Below the pieces are notes generated by a model. It was given only the letters and a program-made list of their open reading frames with translations, had not been told where the DNA came from and searched no databases. Shown here one piece after another: positions 27,278-35,333 of a stretch of 64,000 nt of DNA. A program made the translations under genes and the position numbers. The stretch's first letter is position 1; every line of letters starts with the position of its first letter. This DNA is from Polyangium sp. 15x6 (GTDB taxonomy: Bacteria; Myxococcota_A; Polyangia; Polyangiales; Polyangiaceae), in contig NZ_JASBQE010000004.1 in assembly GCF_029960785.1 (NCBI RefSeq), positions 186,001-250,000 on the forward strand. Reading direction: 5' to 3'.

Positions 27278-28364
27278 GACGCGCCTCCTTTCGTTTGCGC
27301 TCGCCTGAGGGGGCGATCGGCTTCGGCGCGGCCCTGCGGCGGAGGATCCGGAGCGGCGCGTCCGTGATCAGCGCCTCGGCCACGAGCAAGAGGATCGCGA
27401 GCCCGAGCGGGTAGTAATAGACGTCGGCGTAGACCGTCTCGATCTTCTCGGCGAGCTCGCTCTTCATCTGCTTGCGCAGATCCGCGGCGATTCGATCGAT
27501 CCCGGTCGTGCCCTTCTCCGCCACGATGATCTCGCCGCCGGGCGTCGACGTGGCGATCGACGCGAGCTGCTTCTCACCGTGCACGGTGAGCGCCGTCGTG
27601 AGGGGTTTTCCGTTCCGGTCCGTCCGGAAGCCGACCACGCGGCCGTCCTCGCCGACCTCGGGGATCCGCTCGGGCGTGCGGCCGCCGATCTGCACGACGT
27701 GCACCGTCGTCCCCTCGGCCCCGAGCTGGCGCGCGACGGAGGCCGGATCGCCCTCCAGATCCTCGCCGTCCGTGACGAGCAGGACGATCCGTTTGTGCTC
27801 CGACGATTTTGGATCCCGCTTCAAGAGATCACGCGCGAGCGTCAGGGCGCGGGCGATCGCGGTGCCGCCGATGGGCATGTCGTTCGGGTCGAGCTGGCGG
27901 AGGAACTGCGCGACCGCGGCGCCGTCGGCGGTGAGGGGAAAACCCATCGGCTCGCCGGCGAAGGCGACGGCGGCGAAGCGCGCGCCTTCGAGCTCCTTCA
28001 CGAGCCGCGCGACCTCGACCTTCGCCCGGAAGATCCGCGAGGGCTCGACGTCCCGCGCGTACATGCTCTTCGAGTAGTCGAGCACGAGGACCACGTCGAC
28101 GTTCGTCGCCGGCACGAGGCGCGTCCCCTTGCCGTACTGCGGGCGCGCCGCCGCGAAGAACGCGAGCGCCGTGGCCATCACGAGGAGGACGGCCTTCCAC
28201 GCGCGGCGCACGGAAGGGTCACTCGTCCGCAGCGCTTCGACGCGTTCGAGATCACCGAAGGCCTGCGCCGCGCGCCGCCGATAGACCGCGCCGAGCGCGA
28301 GCAGGAGCGCGACGAGGGCCGCGAGGGCCGTGCAGAAGAGGAAGACGGGCGCGCCGAAGATCAC
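27264..28364 (-). CDS. batB: BatB-like VWA-domain membrane protein
   Basis: Encodes 366 aa from GTG 28362-28364, overlapping the batA stop by 4 bp with GGAGG six bases upstream; longer in-frame extensions are shadows. Layout: N-terminal helix (~5-25), second helix (~50-66), a VWA domain ~90-300 with a complete MIDAS (D-Y-S-K-S-M, later T at the G-G-T-A-I-A loop and T-D-G-E-D), and a C-terminal helix (~325-342) with a basic tail. The VWA domain should face the periplasm and bind a partner through a divalent metal. It pairs with BatA upstream, as in other Bat operons. Confidence 0.9.
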   Translation of the reverse strand: MIFGAPVFLFCTALAALVALLLALGAVYRRRAAQAFGDLERVEALRTSDPSVRRAWKAVLLVMATALAFFAAARPQYGKGTRLVPATNVDVVLVLDYSKSMYARDVEPSRIFRAKVEVARLVKELEGARFAAVAFAGEPMGFPLTADGAAVAQFLRQLDPNDMPIGGTAIARALTLARDLLKRDPKSSEHKRIVLLVTDGEDLEGDPASVARQLGAEGTTVHVVQIGGRTPERIPEVGEDGRVVGFRTDRNGKPLTTALTVHGEKQLASIATSTPGGEIIVAEKGTTGIDRIAADLRKQMKSELAEKIETVYADVYYYPLGLAILLLVAEALITDAPLRILRRRAAPKPIAPSGERKRKEARRVPA

Positions 28365-29497
28365 GGGAACCTCCGGAGCAGCCACGCGCGGAGGAGCGCG
28401 TCGAGGCCCACGAGCACGACGCCGGGCACGAGCAGGAAGGGGAACAGATCCTCGAACGATCCGCGGCTCGCCTCGAACCGCGTCTTCTCGAGCTTGTCGA
28501 GCACCGCGTGCATGCTCTCGGCGAGCGCCTTCGCGTCGGTCGCGATGTACGCCTCGCCCTTCGTGGTCTTGGCGATCCACTTGAGCAGCTCGGGGTTCAC
28601 CGGGTAACGACGGCGCACGTAGCGCGGCTGGCCGAGCAGATCGAAGCCGTCCTCGACGTCGACCTCGTCGTCGTTGCCGATCTGGATCGTGTTGACCTGG
28701 GCGCCCACGCTCGTCGCGAGGTGCGTCGCGTACTGCGGCGAGACCAGGCCTTCCTTGTTGTCGCCGTCCGTGAGCAGCACGATCACCTTCGACTGCGCAT
28801 CGCTCTTGCGAAGGCGCGCGACGGCCGTGGCGAGGCCGTCGCCGATCGCCGTGCTCGACCCGTCGATCACGTCGAGCGTCATCTTGCCGACGAGCTCGCT
28901 CAGGAGGTGATAGTCGAGCGTGGGCGGCGAGAGGACATACGCGCTCTTGCCGAAGACGACGACGCCGATGCGGTCGGTCTTCCGGCGCGAGATGAAGTCC
29001 TGGAGCACGATCTTCGCCGTATCGAGCCGCGTGAGGCGCTTGCCGCGCGGCAGCGTGATCCGGCCCGGGAGATCACCCGGCTTGGCGTCGAGGATCGCGC
29101 GCATCGAACCCGAGAGGTCGAGCGCGACGACGATGTCGATGCCTTTGTCGTCGCTGCGCTCGTCGCGCAGGATCGAGATCGGGCGCGCGATGGCGGTGAT
29201 GAGGAGCGCGACCGAGACGGCGCGGAGGACGCCCGGCAGATCCCGGAGCTTCGCGCGCACGCCACGCGGGCCGGTGGTGAAGGGGAAGATCGTTCCGACG
29301 CGCAGCCGCGGCGTTCGCCGGTCCTGACCCGCCGTGCCCCACCAGAGCAGGACGGGCACGATCGCGAGGCCGAGGAGCAGCCACGGCAGCTCGAAGCTCG
29401 CGCTCTCCCAGGCGTCGCGCCGCGCGATGAAAGGCCACGCGAGCGCGAGGGCAAGCACCACGAAGGTCTGCAGAAGGACGAGGGCAAACCGCTTCAT
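28361..29497 (-). CDS. batA: BatA-like VWA-domain membrane protein
   Basis: Encodes 378 aa from ATG 29495-29497, overlapping the preceding stop (ATGA); the open frame further upstream is a shadow of the preceding gene. Helices at ~5-22 and ~37-52, a third near ~88-105, a VWA domain ~115-320 with MIDAS D-L-S-G-S-M, G-S-S-T-A-I-G-D and T-D-G-D-N, and a C-terminal helix ~352-372. It is the first of two tandem VWA genes and is likely a substrate of the MoxR ATPase of the same operon. Confidence 0.92.
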   Translation of the reverse strand: MKRFALVLLQTFVVLALALAWPFIARRDAWESASFELPWLLLGLAIVPVLLWWGTAGQDRRTPRLRVGTIFPFTTGPRGVRAKLRDLPGVLRAVSVALLITAIARPISILRDERSDDKGIDIVVALDLSGSMRAILDAKPGDLPGRITLPRGKRLTRLDTAKIVLQDFISRRKTDRIGVVVFGKSAYVLSPPTLDYHLLSELVGKMTLDVIDGSSTAIGDGLATAVARLRKSDAQSKVIVLLTDGDNKEGLVSPQYATHLATSVGAQVNTIQIGNDDEVDVEDGFDLLGQPRYVRRRYPVNPELLKWIAKTTKGEAYIATDAKALAESMHAVLDKLEKTRFEASRGSFEDLFPFLLVPGVVLVGLDALLRAWLLRRFP

Positions 29498-30597
29498 GTC
29501 GGCCCTCCCGCCGCTTCCTTGCGCGCGGCGGTCTCGCTGGATCCCGCCTGGGGCGGCGTCGTGTTGCGCACGATCGTGATGCCGCGTTCGAGCGCGGCGA
29601 GGCAGTCGTTTTCGCTCGGCAAGACGCGCGCGAACTTCACGAGATCGGCCTCTTCGAGGAAACGCGTGATCGTGTCGAGCCCGCGCACCGGCGGCCGCAC
29701 GCGCGCGAGCGTTCGTTGCATCTCGTCGGTCGTGCTCTCGAGACCGTCGAAGCCGTAGCGCGCGCCGAGGTACTTGCGCACGCAGTCGCTCACGCGGTCG
29801 AAGTACTGGTCGTTCTTGCCCTCGGCGATGAGGTTCGATGCGCGGATCGCTTCGAGCTCTTCGAGCGCCGCGAGCCACGGTAGCTTGGGCGCGACGTACG
29901 GGACGGGCTTCGGGCGGCGCGACCAGCGCACGAAGAGCCACGCGCCGATCGCCGTGAGGATCGCCCCCACGAGCGCGCCCACCGCGAGCTGCTTGGCGAG
30001 CACCCACTCCTCGCGTTGCGGCCTTCCCTCGGGGTTCGGTCGGACCTTCGGATCGAGCTCGTTCGCGATCGGATCCTCGATCAGGATCGGATGCGGCGCC
30101 GTGCAGACCGTGACGAGATCCCCGCTCGCGCGCGCCAGCGTGATCGGCACGGGCGGCAGCATCATCGCGCTTCGGCCTGGGTTCTTGGGCAGGGCCACGA
30201 ACGGGATCGTCACCTTCGTCGTGGAGGACGTCTCGCCCGCCTCCGTGATCGCGACAGGGCCGGCGCCTCCATCCGGGTCGGGCAGGACGAACCCTGCCTC
30301 TTCGAGCGCCTTGTACTGATCGCTGCCTCGCTCGACCCGGAAACCGCCGGGCATCACGGTCTCGCCCTTGCCGTGCACGACCGTGATTTCGAGCGGCGCG
30401 GCCCAGCCGCTCGTCCCGCGCTCGGGGAACGTCTCCGTGATCTTCGGCCGGCTCGCGCCATCGGGCACGCGCTCCACGCACGACGCCCACACCCGCGCGC
30501 CCGCGTCCGCGTCCGTCTCCTCGGCCGACGCCGTGCGCGCCGCGGCGACGGCGACCAGGGCCACGGCGAACACGAGCGGGAGGCATGTCCTCGTCAT
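29494..30597 (-). CDS. Membrane-anchored protein at the batG position
   Basis: Encodes 367 aa from ATG 30595-30597, overlapping the DUF58 stop by 4 bp. Signal peptide 1-25 (ending A-S-A), a beta-rich periplasmic part (~30-200), a membrane helix (~207-228) followed by R-W-S-R-R-P-K-P, and a ~140-residue cytoplasmic helical domain containing a D-C-V-R-K-Y-L-G-A-R-Y-G motif. This resembles the membrane/cytoplasmic half of BatD and the DUF4381-like proteins found between DUF58 and batA. It occupies the place called batG in Bacteroides operons, but I cannot confirm family membership by eye. Confidence 0.75.
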   Translation of the reverse strand: MTRTCLPLVFAVALVAVAAARTASAEETDADAGARVWASCVERVPDGASRPKITETFPERGTSGWAAPLEITVVHGKGETVMPGGFRVERGSDQYKALEEAGFVLPDPDGGAGPVAITEAGETSSTTKVTIPFVALPKNPGRSAMMLPPVPITLARASGDLVTVCTAPHPILIEDPIANELDPKVRPNPEGRPQREEWVLAKQLAVGALVGAILTAIGAWLFVRWSRRPKPVPYVAPKLPWLAALEELEAIRASNLIAEGKNDQYFDRVSDCVRKYLGARYGFDGLESTTDEMQRTLARVRPPVRGLDTITRFLEEADLVKFARVLPSENDCLAALERGITIVRNTTPPQAGSSETAARKEAAGGPT

Positions 30598-31607
30598 CGC
30601 CGCGCCCTCCTCGCGCGCTTCGCGAAGAGCTGGCGCAGCGGCTCCACGTAGCTCTGATCCGTGCGGATCGTGACCGTGTCGACCGCGAGCTTCTTGAACA
30701 GCTTGTCCCGCTCGCGCCGCAGCTTCCGCATCTCGGCCGCGTATCGCTCCCGCACCTTCCGGTCCGACGTGTCGACGAGCACCTGCTCGCCCGTCTCCAG
30801 ATCCTCGAACGTCGCCAAACCGACGTCCGGCAGCTCCGCGTCGCGCGGATCCTCGATCACCACCGGGATCACGTCGTGCTTGCTCGCCGCGAGCGCGAGG
30901 GCCCGCTCGTAGCCGTGATCGAAGAAGTCGCTCACGACGAACGCGACGCTCCTTCGTTTCTGCACCTTCGACAGCGTCTCCAGCGCGACCCGGAGGCTCG
31001 TCCCCGCGCTCTCCGGCTCGTGCCCGAGGATCTCGCGGATGACGCGCATCACGTGCTTGTCGCCCTTCTTCGGCGGGACGATCTTCTCCACACGATCGGT
31101 GGCCAGGACGAGGCCGACGCGGTCGTTGTTGCGGATCGCGCTGAACGCGCAGAGAGCGCAGATCTCCGCGGCGACCGCGGCCTTCGAGGCCCGCCGCGTC
31201 CCGAAGAGCTCGCTCTCCGACGCGTCGACCACGAGCATCACGGTCATCTCGCGCTCTTCGGTGAAGACCTTCACGAAGGCCTCGTTCATGCGCGCCGACA
31301 CGTTCCAGTCGATCCAGCGCACGTCGTCGCCGGGGTGGTACGCGCGCACCTCGCGGAACGAGAGGCCCTGACCGCGGAACACCGACGAGTACGCCCCCGA
31401 GAGCTGCTCGTTCGCGAGGTGGCTCGTCTTGATCTCGATCACGCGCAGCCGCTTGAGCAGCTCCGCGGCGCCGGCCTTCGCGCCTTCCTTCTTGCTCGGC
31501 GCTTCGTCCGGCGGGGGCTCGTCGCCGAGCCCGAAGAACGCGCGCAGGCGCTCCCCGAAGCTCGGGCTCTTCGTCGCCCCCTTCTTCGTGCGGCCGGCGG
31601 CCTTCAC
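30594..31607 (-). CDS. DUF58 domain protein (Bat operon)
   Basis: Encodes 337 aa from GTG 31605-31607, overlapping the moxR stop (GTGA). The family signature is clear: G-L-S-F-R-E-V-R-A-Y-H-P-G-D-D-V-R-W-I-D-W followed by S-A-R-M-N (~95-130), then a VWA-like fold (M-L-V-V-D-A-S-E-S-E-L). No membrane helices are seen. DUF58 proteins are encoded next to MoxR ATPases in Bat-type operons and are presumed clients or adaptors. The last ~25 residues are basic. Confidence 0.9.
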   Translation of the reverse strand: MKAAGRTKKGATKSPSFGERLRAFFGLGDEPPPDEAPSKKEGAKAGAAELLKRLRVIEIKTSHLANEQLSGAYSSVFRGQGLSFREVRAYHPGDDVRWIDWNVSARMNEAFVKVFTEEREMTVMLVVDASESELFGTRRASKAAVAAEICALCAFSAIRNNDRVGLVLATDRVEKIVPPKKGDKHVMRVIREILGHEPESAGTSLRVALETLSKVQKRRSVAFVVSDFFDHGYERALALAASKHDVIPVVIEDPRDAELPDVGLATFEDLETGEQVLVDTSDRKVRERYAAEMRKLRRERDKLFKKLAVDTVTIRTDQSYVEPLRQLFAKRARRARR

Positions 31608-32590
31608 GGCACCTCGACCACCTCGAACACGCGCCGCACGACCTGCTCGGTCGTCACCTCTTCGGCCTCGGCCTCGTACGTGAGCACCATGCGATGCCGC
31701 AAGACGTCTGGCCCCACGGCCTTCACGTCCTCGGGCGTCACGTACCCGCGGTGCCGCAGGAACGCGTGCGCGCGCGCCGCCAGCGCCAGCGCGATCGAGG
31801 CGCGCGGGCTCGCGCCGTACTCGATCATGCTCGCGAGCTCCTTCATGCCCTTCTGGTTCGGCTCGCGCGTCGCGAAGACCACGTCGACGATGTAGTCCTT
31901 CACGCGGTCATCCATGTACACGTCGCGCACGACCTTCCGCGCGCTGACCAGCGTCTCCGGCTCGATGATCTTGTTCGCGCTCGCCTCGACGAGCCCCGTC
32001 GTGCGGTCGATGATCTGCCGCTCCTCCGCGCGCGTCGGATACCCGACCTTCACCATCAGCATGAAGCGATCGACCTGCGCCTCGGGCAAACGGTACGTGC
32101 CCTCCTGCTCGATCGGGTTCTGCGTCGCCATGACCACGAAGGGATCGGGCAGCTTGTAGGTCGAGTCGCCGATCGTGACCTGCTTCTCCTGCATCGCCTC
32201 GAGCAGCGCGCTCTGCACCTTCGCCGGCGCGCGGTTGATCTCGTCGGCGAGCACGAGGTTCGCGAAGATCGGGCCGAGCTTCGAGGAGAACTCGCCCTTC
32301 TGGTGGTTGTAGATGACCGTGCCGATCACGTCGGCCGGCAGGAGATCGGGCGTGAACTGGATGCGCGAGAACTTCGCGTGGATCGCGTCGCAGAGCGTGC
32401 GGACCGTGAGCGTCTTGGCGAGCCCCGGCACGCCTTCGAGCAGGACGTGACCGCCCGTGAGCAGGCCGATCAGGATCCGCTCGAGCATGTAGGTTTGCCC
32501 GACGATCACCTTGCCGACCTCGGCGATCAGGTTGTCGACGAAGGCACTCTCTTTCGCGACGAGCTCATTCAGGGCGCGGACGTCGTGCAT
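31604..32590 (-). CDS. moxR: MoxR AAA+ ATPase of the Bat operon
   Basis: Encodes 328 aa from ATG 32588-32590; the extra upstream residues of the open frame are not family-like. Walker A G-V-P-G-L-A-K-T (53-60), Walker B V-L-A-D-E-I-N-R, then A-P-A-K-V-Q-S-A-L-L-E-A-M-Q-E, sensor A-T-Q-N-P-I-E-Q-E-G-T-Y and arginine finger A-Q-V-D-R-F. This is the MoxR-proper subfamily that co-occurs with DUF58 and VWA proteins, acting as an ATP-driven chaperone for them. First gene of the Bat operon; the promoter probably lies in the 163-bp gap up to 32753. Confidence 0.95.
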   Translation of the reverse strand: MHDVRALNELVAKESAFVDNLIAEVGKVIVGQTYMLERILIGLLTGGHVLLEGVPGLAKTLTVRTLCDAIHAKFSRIQFTPDLLPADVIGTVIYNHQKGEFSSKLGPIFANLVLADEINRAPAKVQSALLEAMQEKQVTIGDSTYKLPDPFVVMATQNPIEQEGTYRLPEAQVDRFMLMVKVGYPTRAEERQIIDRTTGLVEASANKIIEPETLVSARKVVRDVYMDDRVKDYIVDVVFATREPNQKGMKELASMIEYGASPRASIALALAARAHAFLRHRGYVTPEDVKAVGPDVLRHRMVLTYEAEAEEVTTEQVVRRVFEVVEVP

Positions 32591-32753
32591 GGCATGAACC
32601 GGGGAGCGTGTCTGGGCGGCGTTGCCGCAAGGCCGTCGTGGCTCGATCCCGCGCTTCGCGTGGGATCGACGTGCGGCGTGCACATAGCAAGGCTCGCGGC
32701 GCCTGGACAGGCGCGGCGGCGCGTTTATTCCCGAAAGCGGCGCGGGGCGCTCG

Positions 32754-33071
32754 CTACATCGCCGAGATCACGTTGAGCACCGCGTTTCCGCGGATCTTGC
32801 CGTAGAGCTGCCAGATCTCGATCTTGTACGCCCCCGGGGCCGAGGCCGTGAACTCGATCGGCGGCGCGCTCTGGGGCTTGCCCGTGGGCAGATCGCGCAA
32901 AACCCGCTCGATGATCACCTTGCCCGAGGGTGATTTGATCCGAACGTTGAACGGCGGATCCGCGTCATCGTCCGAGCGAAAAACGAGCTTGACCAGGTCC
33001 CCCACGCGGGCAGGGTCGGTCTTGCAGATCGTCTCGATTTCTCCGACGTTGTCGGTGATGGTCCGGGACAC
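32754..33071 (-). CDS. Small beta-rich protein of unknown function
   Basis: Encodes 105 aa from GTG 33069-33071, without a clear ribosome site. There is no signal peptide. The sequence alternates hydrophobic and charged residues (F-N-V-R-I-K-S-P-S-G-K-V-I-I-E-R ... G-A-Y-K-I-E-I-W-Q-L-Y-G), predicted as an all-beta sandwich of the kind found in carbohydrate-binding or pre-peptidase C-terminal-type modules. No family can be named. It lies 163 bp upstream of moxR and 130 bp downstream of gcvPB, on the same strand, so its own transcript is plausible. Confidence 0.75.
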   Translation of the reverse strand: MSRTITDNVGEIETICKTDPARVGDLVKLVFRSDDDADPPFNVRIKSPSGKVIIERVLRDLPTGKPQSAPPIEFTASAPGAYKIEIWQLYGKIRGNAVLNVISAM

Positions 33072-33201
33072 GCCGTTGCTCGTTCAGGCCTTCACGCTCT
33101 GACACGCCGCGCGCTCCCGAGAGAGAGCGAGCGACCGACGGGCGACATTGTACGCACGGACAACTCCGGTTCGCGAATTTGGGGCGAACCGGAGCTCATG
33201 T

Positions 33202-34701
33202 TCAGCGCGCCTCGGGCCGCCACCGCAGCCGCGGCTGCCGCGCCGCGCGTGCTTCGTCGAGCCTCCCGACGACGGTGTTGTGAGGCGCACCTTTGACGAG
33301 GGCCGGGTCTTCCTGCGCCTCGCGGGCGATGGCCTTCATCGCGTCGATGAACTCGTCGAGCGTCTCCTTCGTCTCGGTCTCGGTCGGCTCGATCATGAGC
33401 GCGCCCGGGACGACGAGCGGGAAGTAGATCGTCGGCGCGTGGAAGCCGTAGTCGAGCAGGCGCTTGGCGACGTCGAGCGTCTTGACGCCCGTCGCCTTCT
33501 CCAGGTCGACGTCGCTCAGCACGACCTCGTGCATGCACGCCTCCGGCACCGGCGCCGCGTACGTGTCCTTCAGCATCGCCCAGAGGTAGCGAGCGTTCAG
33601 GACCGCGAGCGCGCTCGCCATCTTGAGGCCCTCGCCGCCCATCTCGCGCAGGTACGTGTAGGCGCGGATGAACATGCCGAAGTTGCCGTAGAAGGCGCGC
33701 AGGCGGCCGATCGACTGCGGGCGATCACGATCGAAGGCGAACGTGCCGTCGTCCTTGCGCACGAGCACGGGGCCGGGCTGGAAGGGCTCGAGGTGCTTCT
33801 TGAAGCAGACCGGACCCGAGCCAGGGCCGCCGCCGCCGTGCGGCGTGGTGAAGGTCTTGTGCAGGTTGATGTGGATGACGTCGACGCCGATGTCGCCGGG
33901 GCGCGCGTGCCCCATGATCGCGTTCGTGTTCGCGCCGTCGCCGTACACGAGGCCGCCCTTGCCGTGCACGACCTCGATGATCTCCGGCAGGTGCTTCTCG
34001 TAGACGCCGAGCGTGTTCGGGTTCGTGATCATGAGGCCGAAGACGTCGTCGCCGCCCTCACGCTCGATCGCGGCGAGGACCTCTTGCGGCGTGACGATGC
34101 CACCCGGGTTCTTCTCGATCTTCACCGCGACGAGGCCGTTCAGAGCGCAGGAGGCCGGGTTCGTGCCGTGCGCGCTCTCCGGGATGAAGACCTTCTTCGG
34201 GCTCCGCCCCTTCGACTCGTGGTAGGCGCGCATCATCATGAGGCCGGTGAGCTCGCCCTGCGCGCCCGCCGAGGGCTGCAGCGAGCAGGCGTCCATGCCG
34301 CTCACCGCGCTGAGCATCTGCTGCACGTGCCACATGACCTCGAGCGAGCCCTGCACGAGCTCGTCCGGCGTCTCCGGGTGCATCTTCAAGAAGCCCGGGA
34401 TGCGCGCGGCCCACTCGTTGATCTTCGGGTTGTACTTCATCGTGCACGACCCGAGCGGATACAGCTGCGAGTCGATGCAGAAGTTCCACTGCGAGAGGCG
34501 CACGAAGTGTCGGAACGCCTCGGGCTCGCTCACCTCGGGCAGACCCGCGGCCTCCTTGCGCGCGAGCGCGCCGAAGTGCGCCGCCGGATCGATGTCCGGC
34601 ACGTCGAGCGGGGAGAGCGAGGCGCCCGAGCGCCCCACGGTCCCCCGCTCGAAAATGGGGGGCTCGCGGAACTTGATTCCTTGCGGTTGAGGTCGTGCCA
34701 T
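33202..34701 (-). CDS. gcvPB: Glycine dehydrogenase (decarboxylating) subunit 2
   Basis: Encodes 499 aa from ATG 34699-34701. P-protein of the glycine cleavage system, two-subunit form: PLP-dependent decarboxylation of glycine and transfer of aminomethyl to lipoyl-GcvH. Features: S-C-T-M-K-Y-N-P near residue 100, A-H-G-T-N-P-A-S, and the PLP lysine in N-L-H-K-T-F followed by the G-G-G-G-P-G-S-G-P glycine loop. Length fits subunit 2 rather than the fused ~950-aa enzyme. The partner gcvPA, gcvT and gcvH are not in the window. No glycine riboswitch is visible in the 44-bp gap to the preceding lipoprotein gene. Confidence 0.96.
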   Translation of the reverse strand: MARPQPQGIKFREPPIFERGTVGRSGASLSPLDVPDIDPAAHFGALARKEAAGLPEVSEPEAFRHFVRLSQWNFCIDSQLYPLGSCTMKYNPKINEWAARIPGFLKMHPETPDELVQGSLEVMWHVQQMLSAVSGMDACSLQPSAGAQGELTGLMMMRAYHESKGRSPKKVFIPESAHGTNPASCALNGLVAVKIEKNPGGIVTPQEVLAAIEREGGDDVFGLMITNPNTLGVYEKHLPEIIEVVHGKGGLVYGDGANTNAIMGHARPGDIGVDVIHINLHKTFTTPHGGGGPGSGPVCFKKHLEPFQPGPVLVRKDDGTFAFDRDRPQSIGRLRAFYGNFGMFIRAYTYLREMGGEGLKMASALAVLNARYLWAMLKDTYAAPVPEACMHEVVLSDVDLEKATGVKTLDVAKRLLDYGFHAPTIYFPLVVPGALMIEPTETETKETLDEFIDAMKAIAREAQEDPALVKGAPHNTVVGRLDEARAARQPRLRWRPEAR

Positions 34702-34745
34702 GGTCGCAATCTCGCTCGGGCGAGGGAACGTCCCCGAGCCTTGTT

Positions 34746-35333
34746 TCAGGGGTTCGCCGGCTCCTCGGGCGCACCCTGTTCCTTGTTCTCCGAATCCCAG
34801 TCGCCGCCGCCGAGGTCGGAGGCTCCCGTGCCGCCGATCGACGCGAGGTCCGGGTTCACGTTGCGCTGCTTGACCGCGTCCCACGGCTCGCCGACCTCGT
34901 CCTTGTCGAAGCCGATCTCGCCGGCGAACGTGTCGTCGACGTTGTCACCCGCGGGGCGCTTGTACTTGAAGTAGCCGCGTCCGCTCTTCGACGCGTTGGG
35001 GCCGACGAGGCCCTGGGTGTACTCGGTCCACTCGAACTTGATGACGTCGCCGGTGGCTTCGCCCTTGAGCTTGCCCCACCGGTCCTTGTGCGGGCGGATC
35101 CACTTGCCCTCGACCGCGTTGCCGTCCTGGACGAGGTGCAAGTAGCCGTAGAGCTCGCTGAAGTAGACGCCGGTCCAGCTCGCGCCGGACGGCATGTCAC
35201 CGGGGTTCAGATCCGGGGCCTTCGCGCCGCCCGAGCCGCCCGAGCAGCCGACCGTCGAAATCGAAAGCGAAAGAGGAGCGCTCACGAGCGCCATCGCCGT
35301 CACGACCAACCTGAGCGAACGCATCCATTTCAT
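34746..35333 (-). CDS. Lipoprotein of unknown function
   Basis: Encodes 195 aa from ATG 35331-35333, whose start overlaps the lpxK stop by 4 bp. Signal peptide with T-V-G-C lipobox (Cys30), Ser/Gly linker, then a compact beta-rich domain (G-V-Y-F-S-E-L-Y-G-Y-L-H-L-V ... V-E-G-K-W-I-R-P) with many aromatic and charged residues, and an acidic Gly/Asp-rich C-terminus. The fold looks lipocalin- or barrel-like, but I cannot assign a family. Overlap with lpxK suggests co-expression with lipid A synthesis. Confidence 0.82.
   Translation of the reverse strand: MKWMRSLRLVVTAMALVSAPLSLSISTVGCSGGSGGAKAPDLNPGDMPSGASWTGVYFSELYGYLHLVQDGNAVEGKWIRPHKDRWGKLKGEATGDVIKFEWTEYTQGLVGPNASKSGRGYFKYKRPAGDNVDDTFAGEIGFDKDEVGEPWDAVKQRNVNPDLASIGGTGASDLGGGDWDSENKEQGAPEEPANP

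Noticed and set aside
33148-34974. 608-codon plus-strand open frame opposite gcvPB
   Set aside because: Fully opposite a clear gcvPB gene and low-complexity Arg/His/Ala composition.
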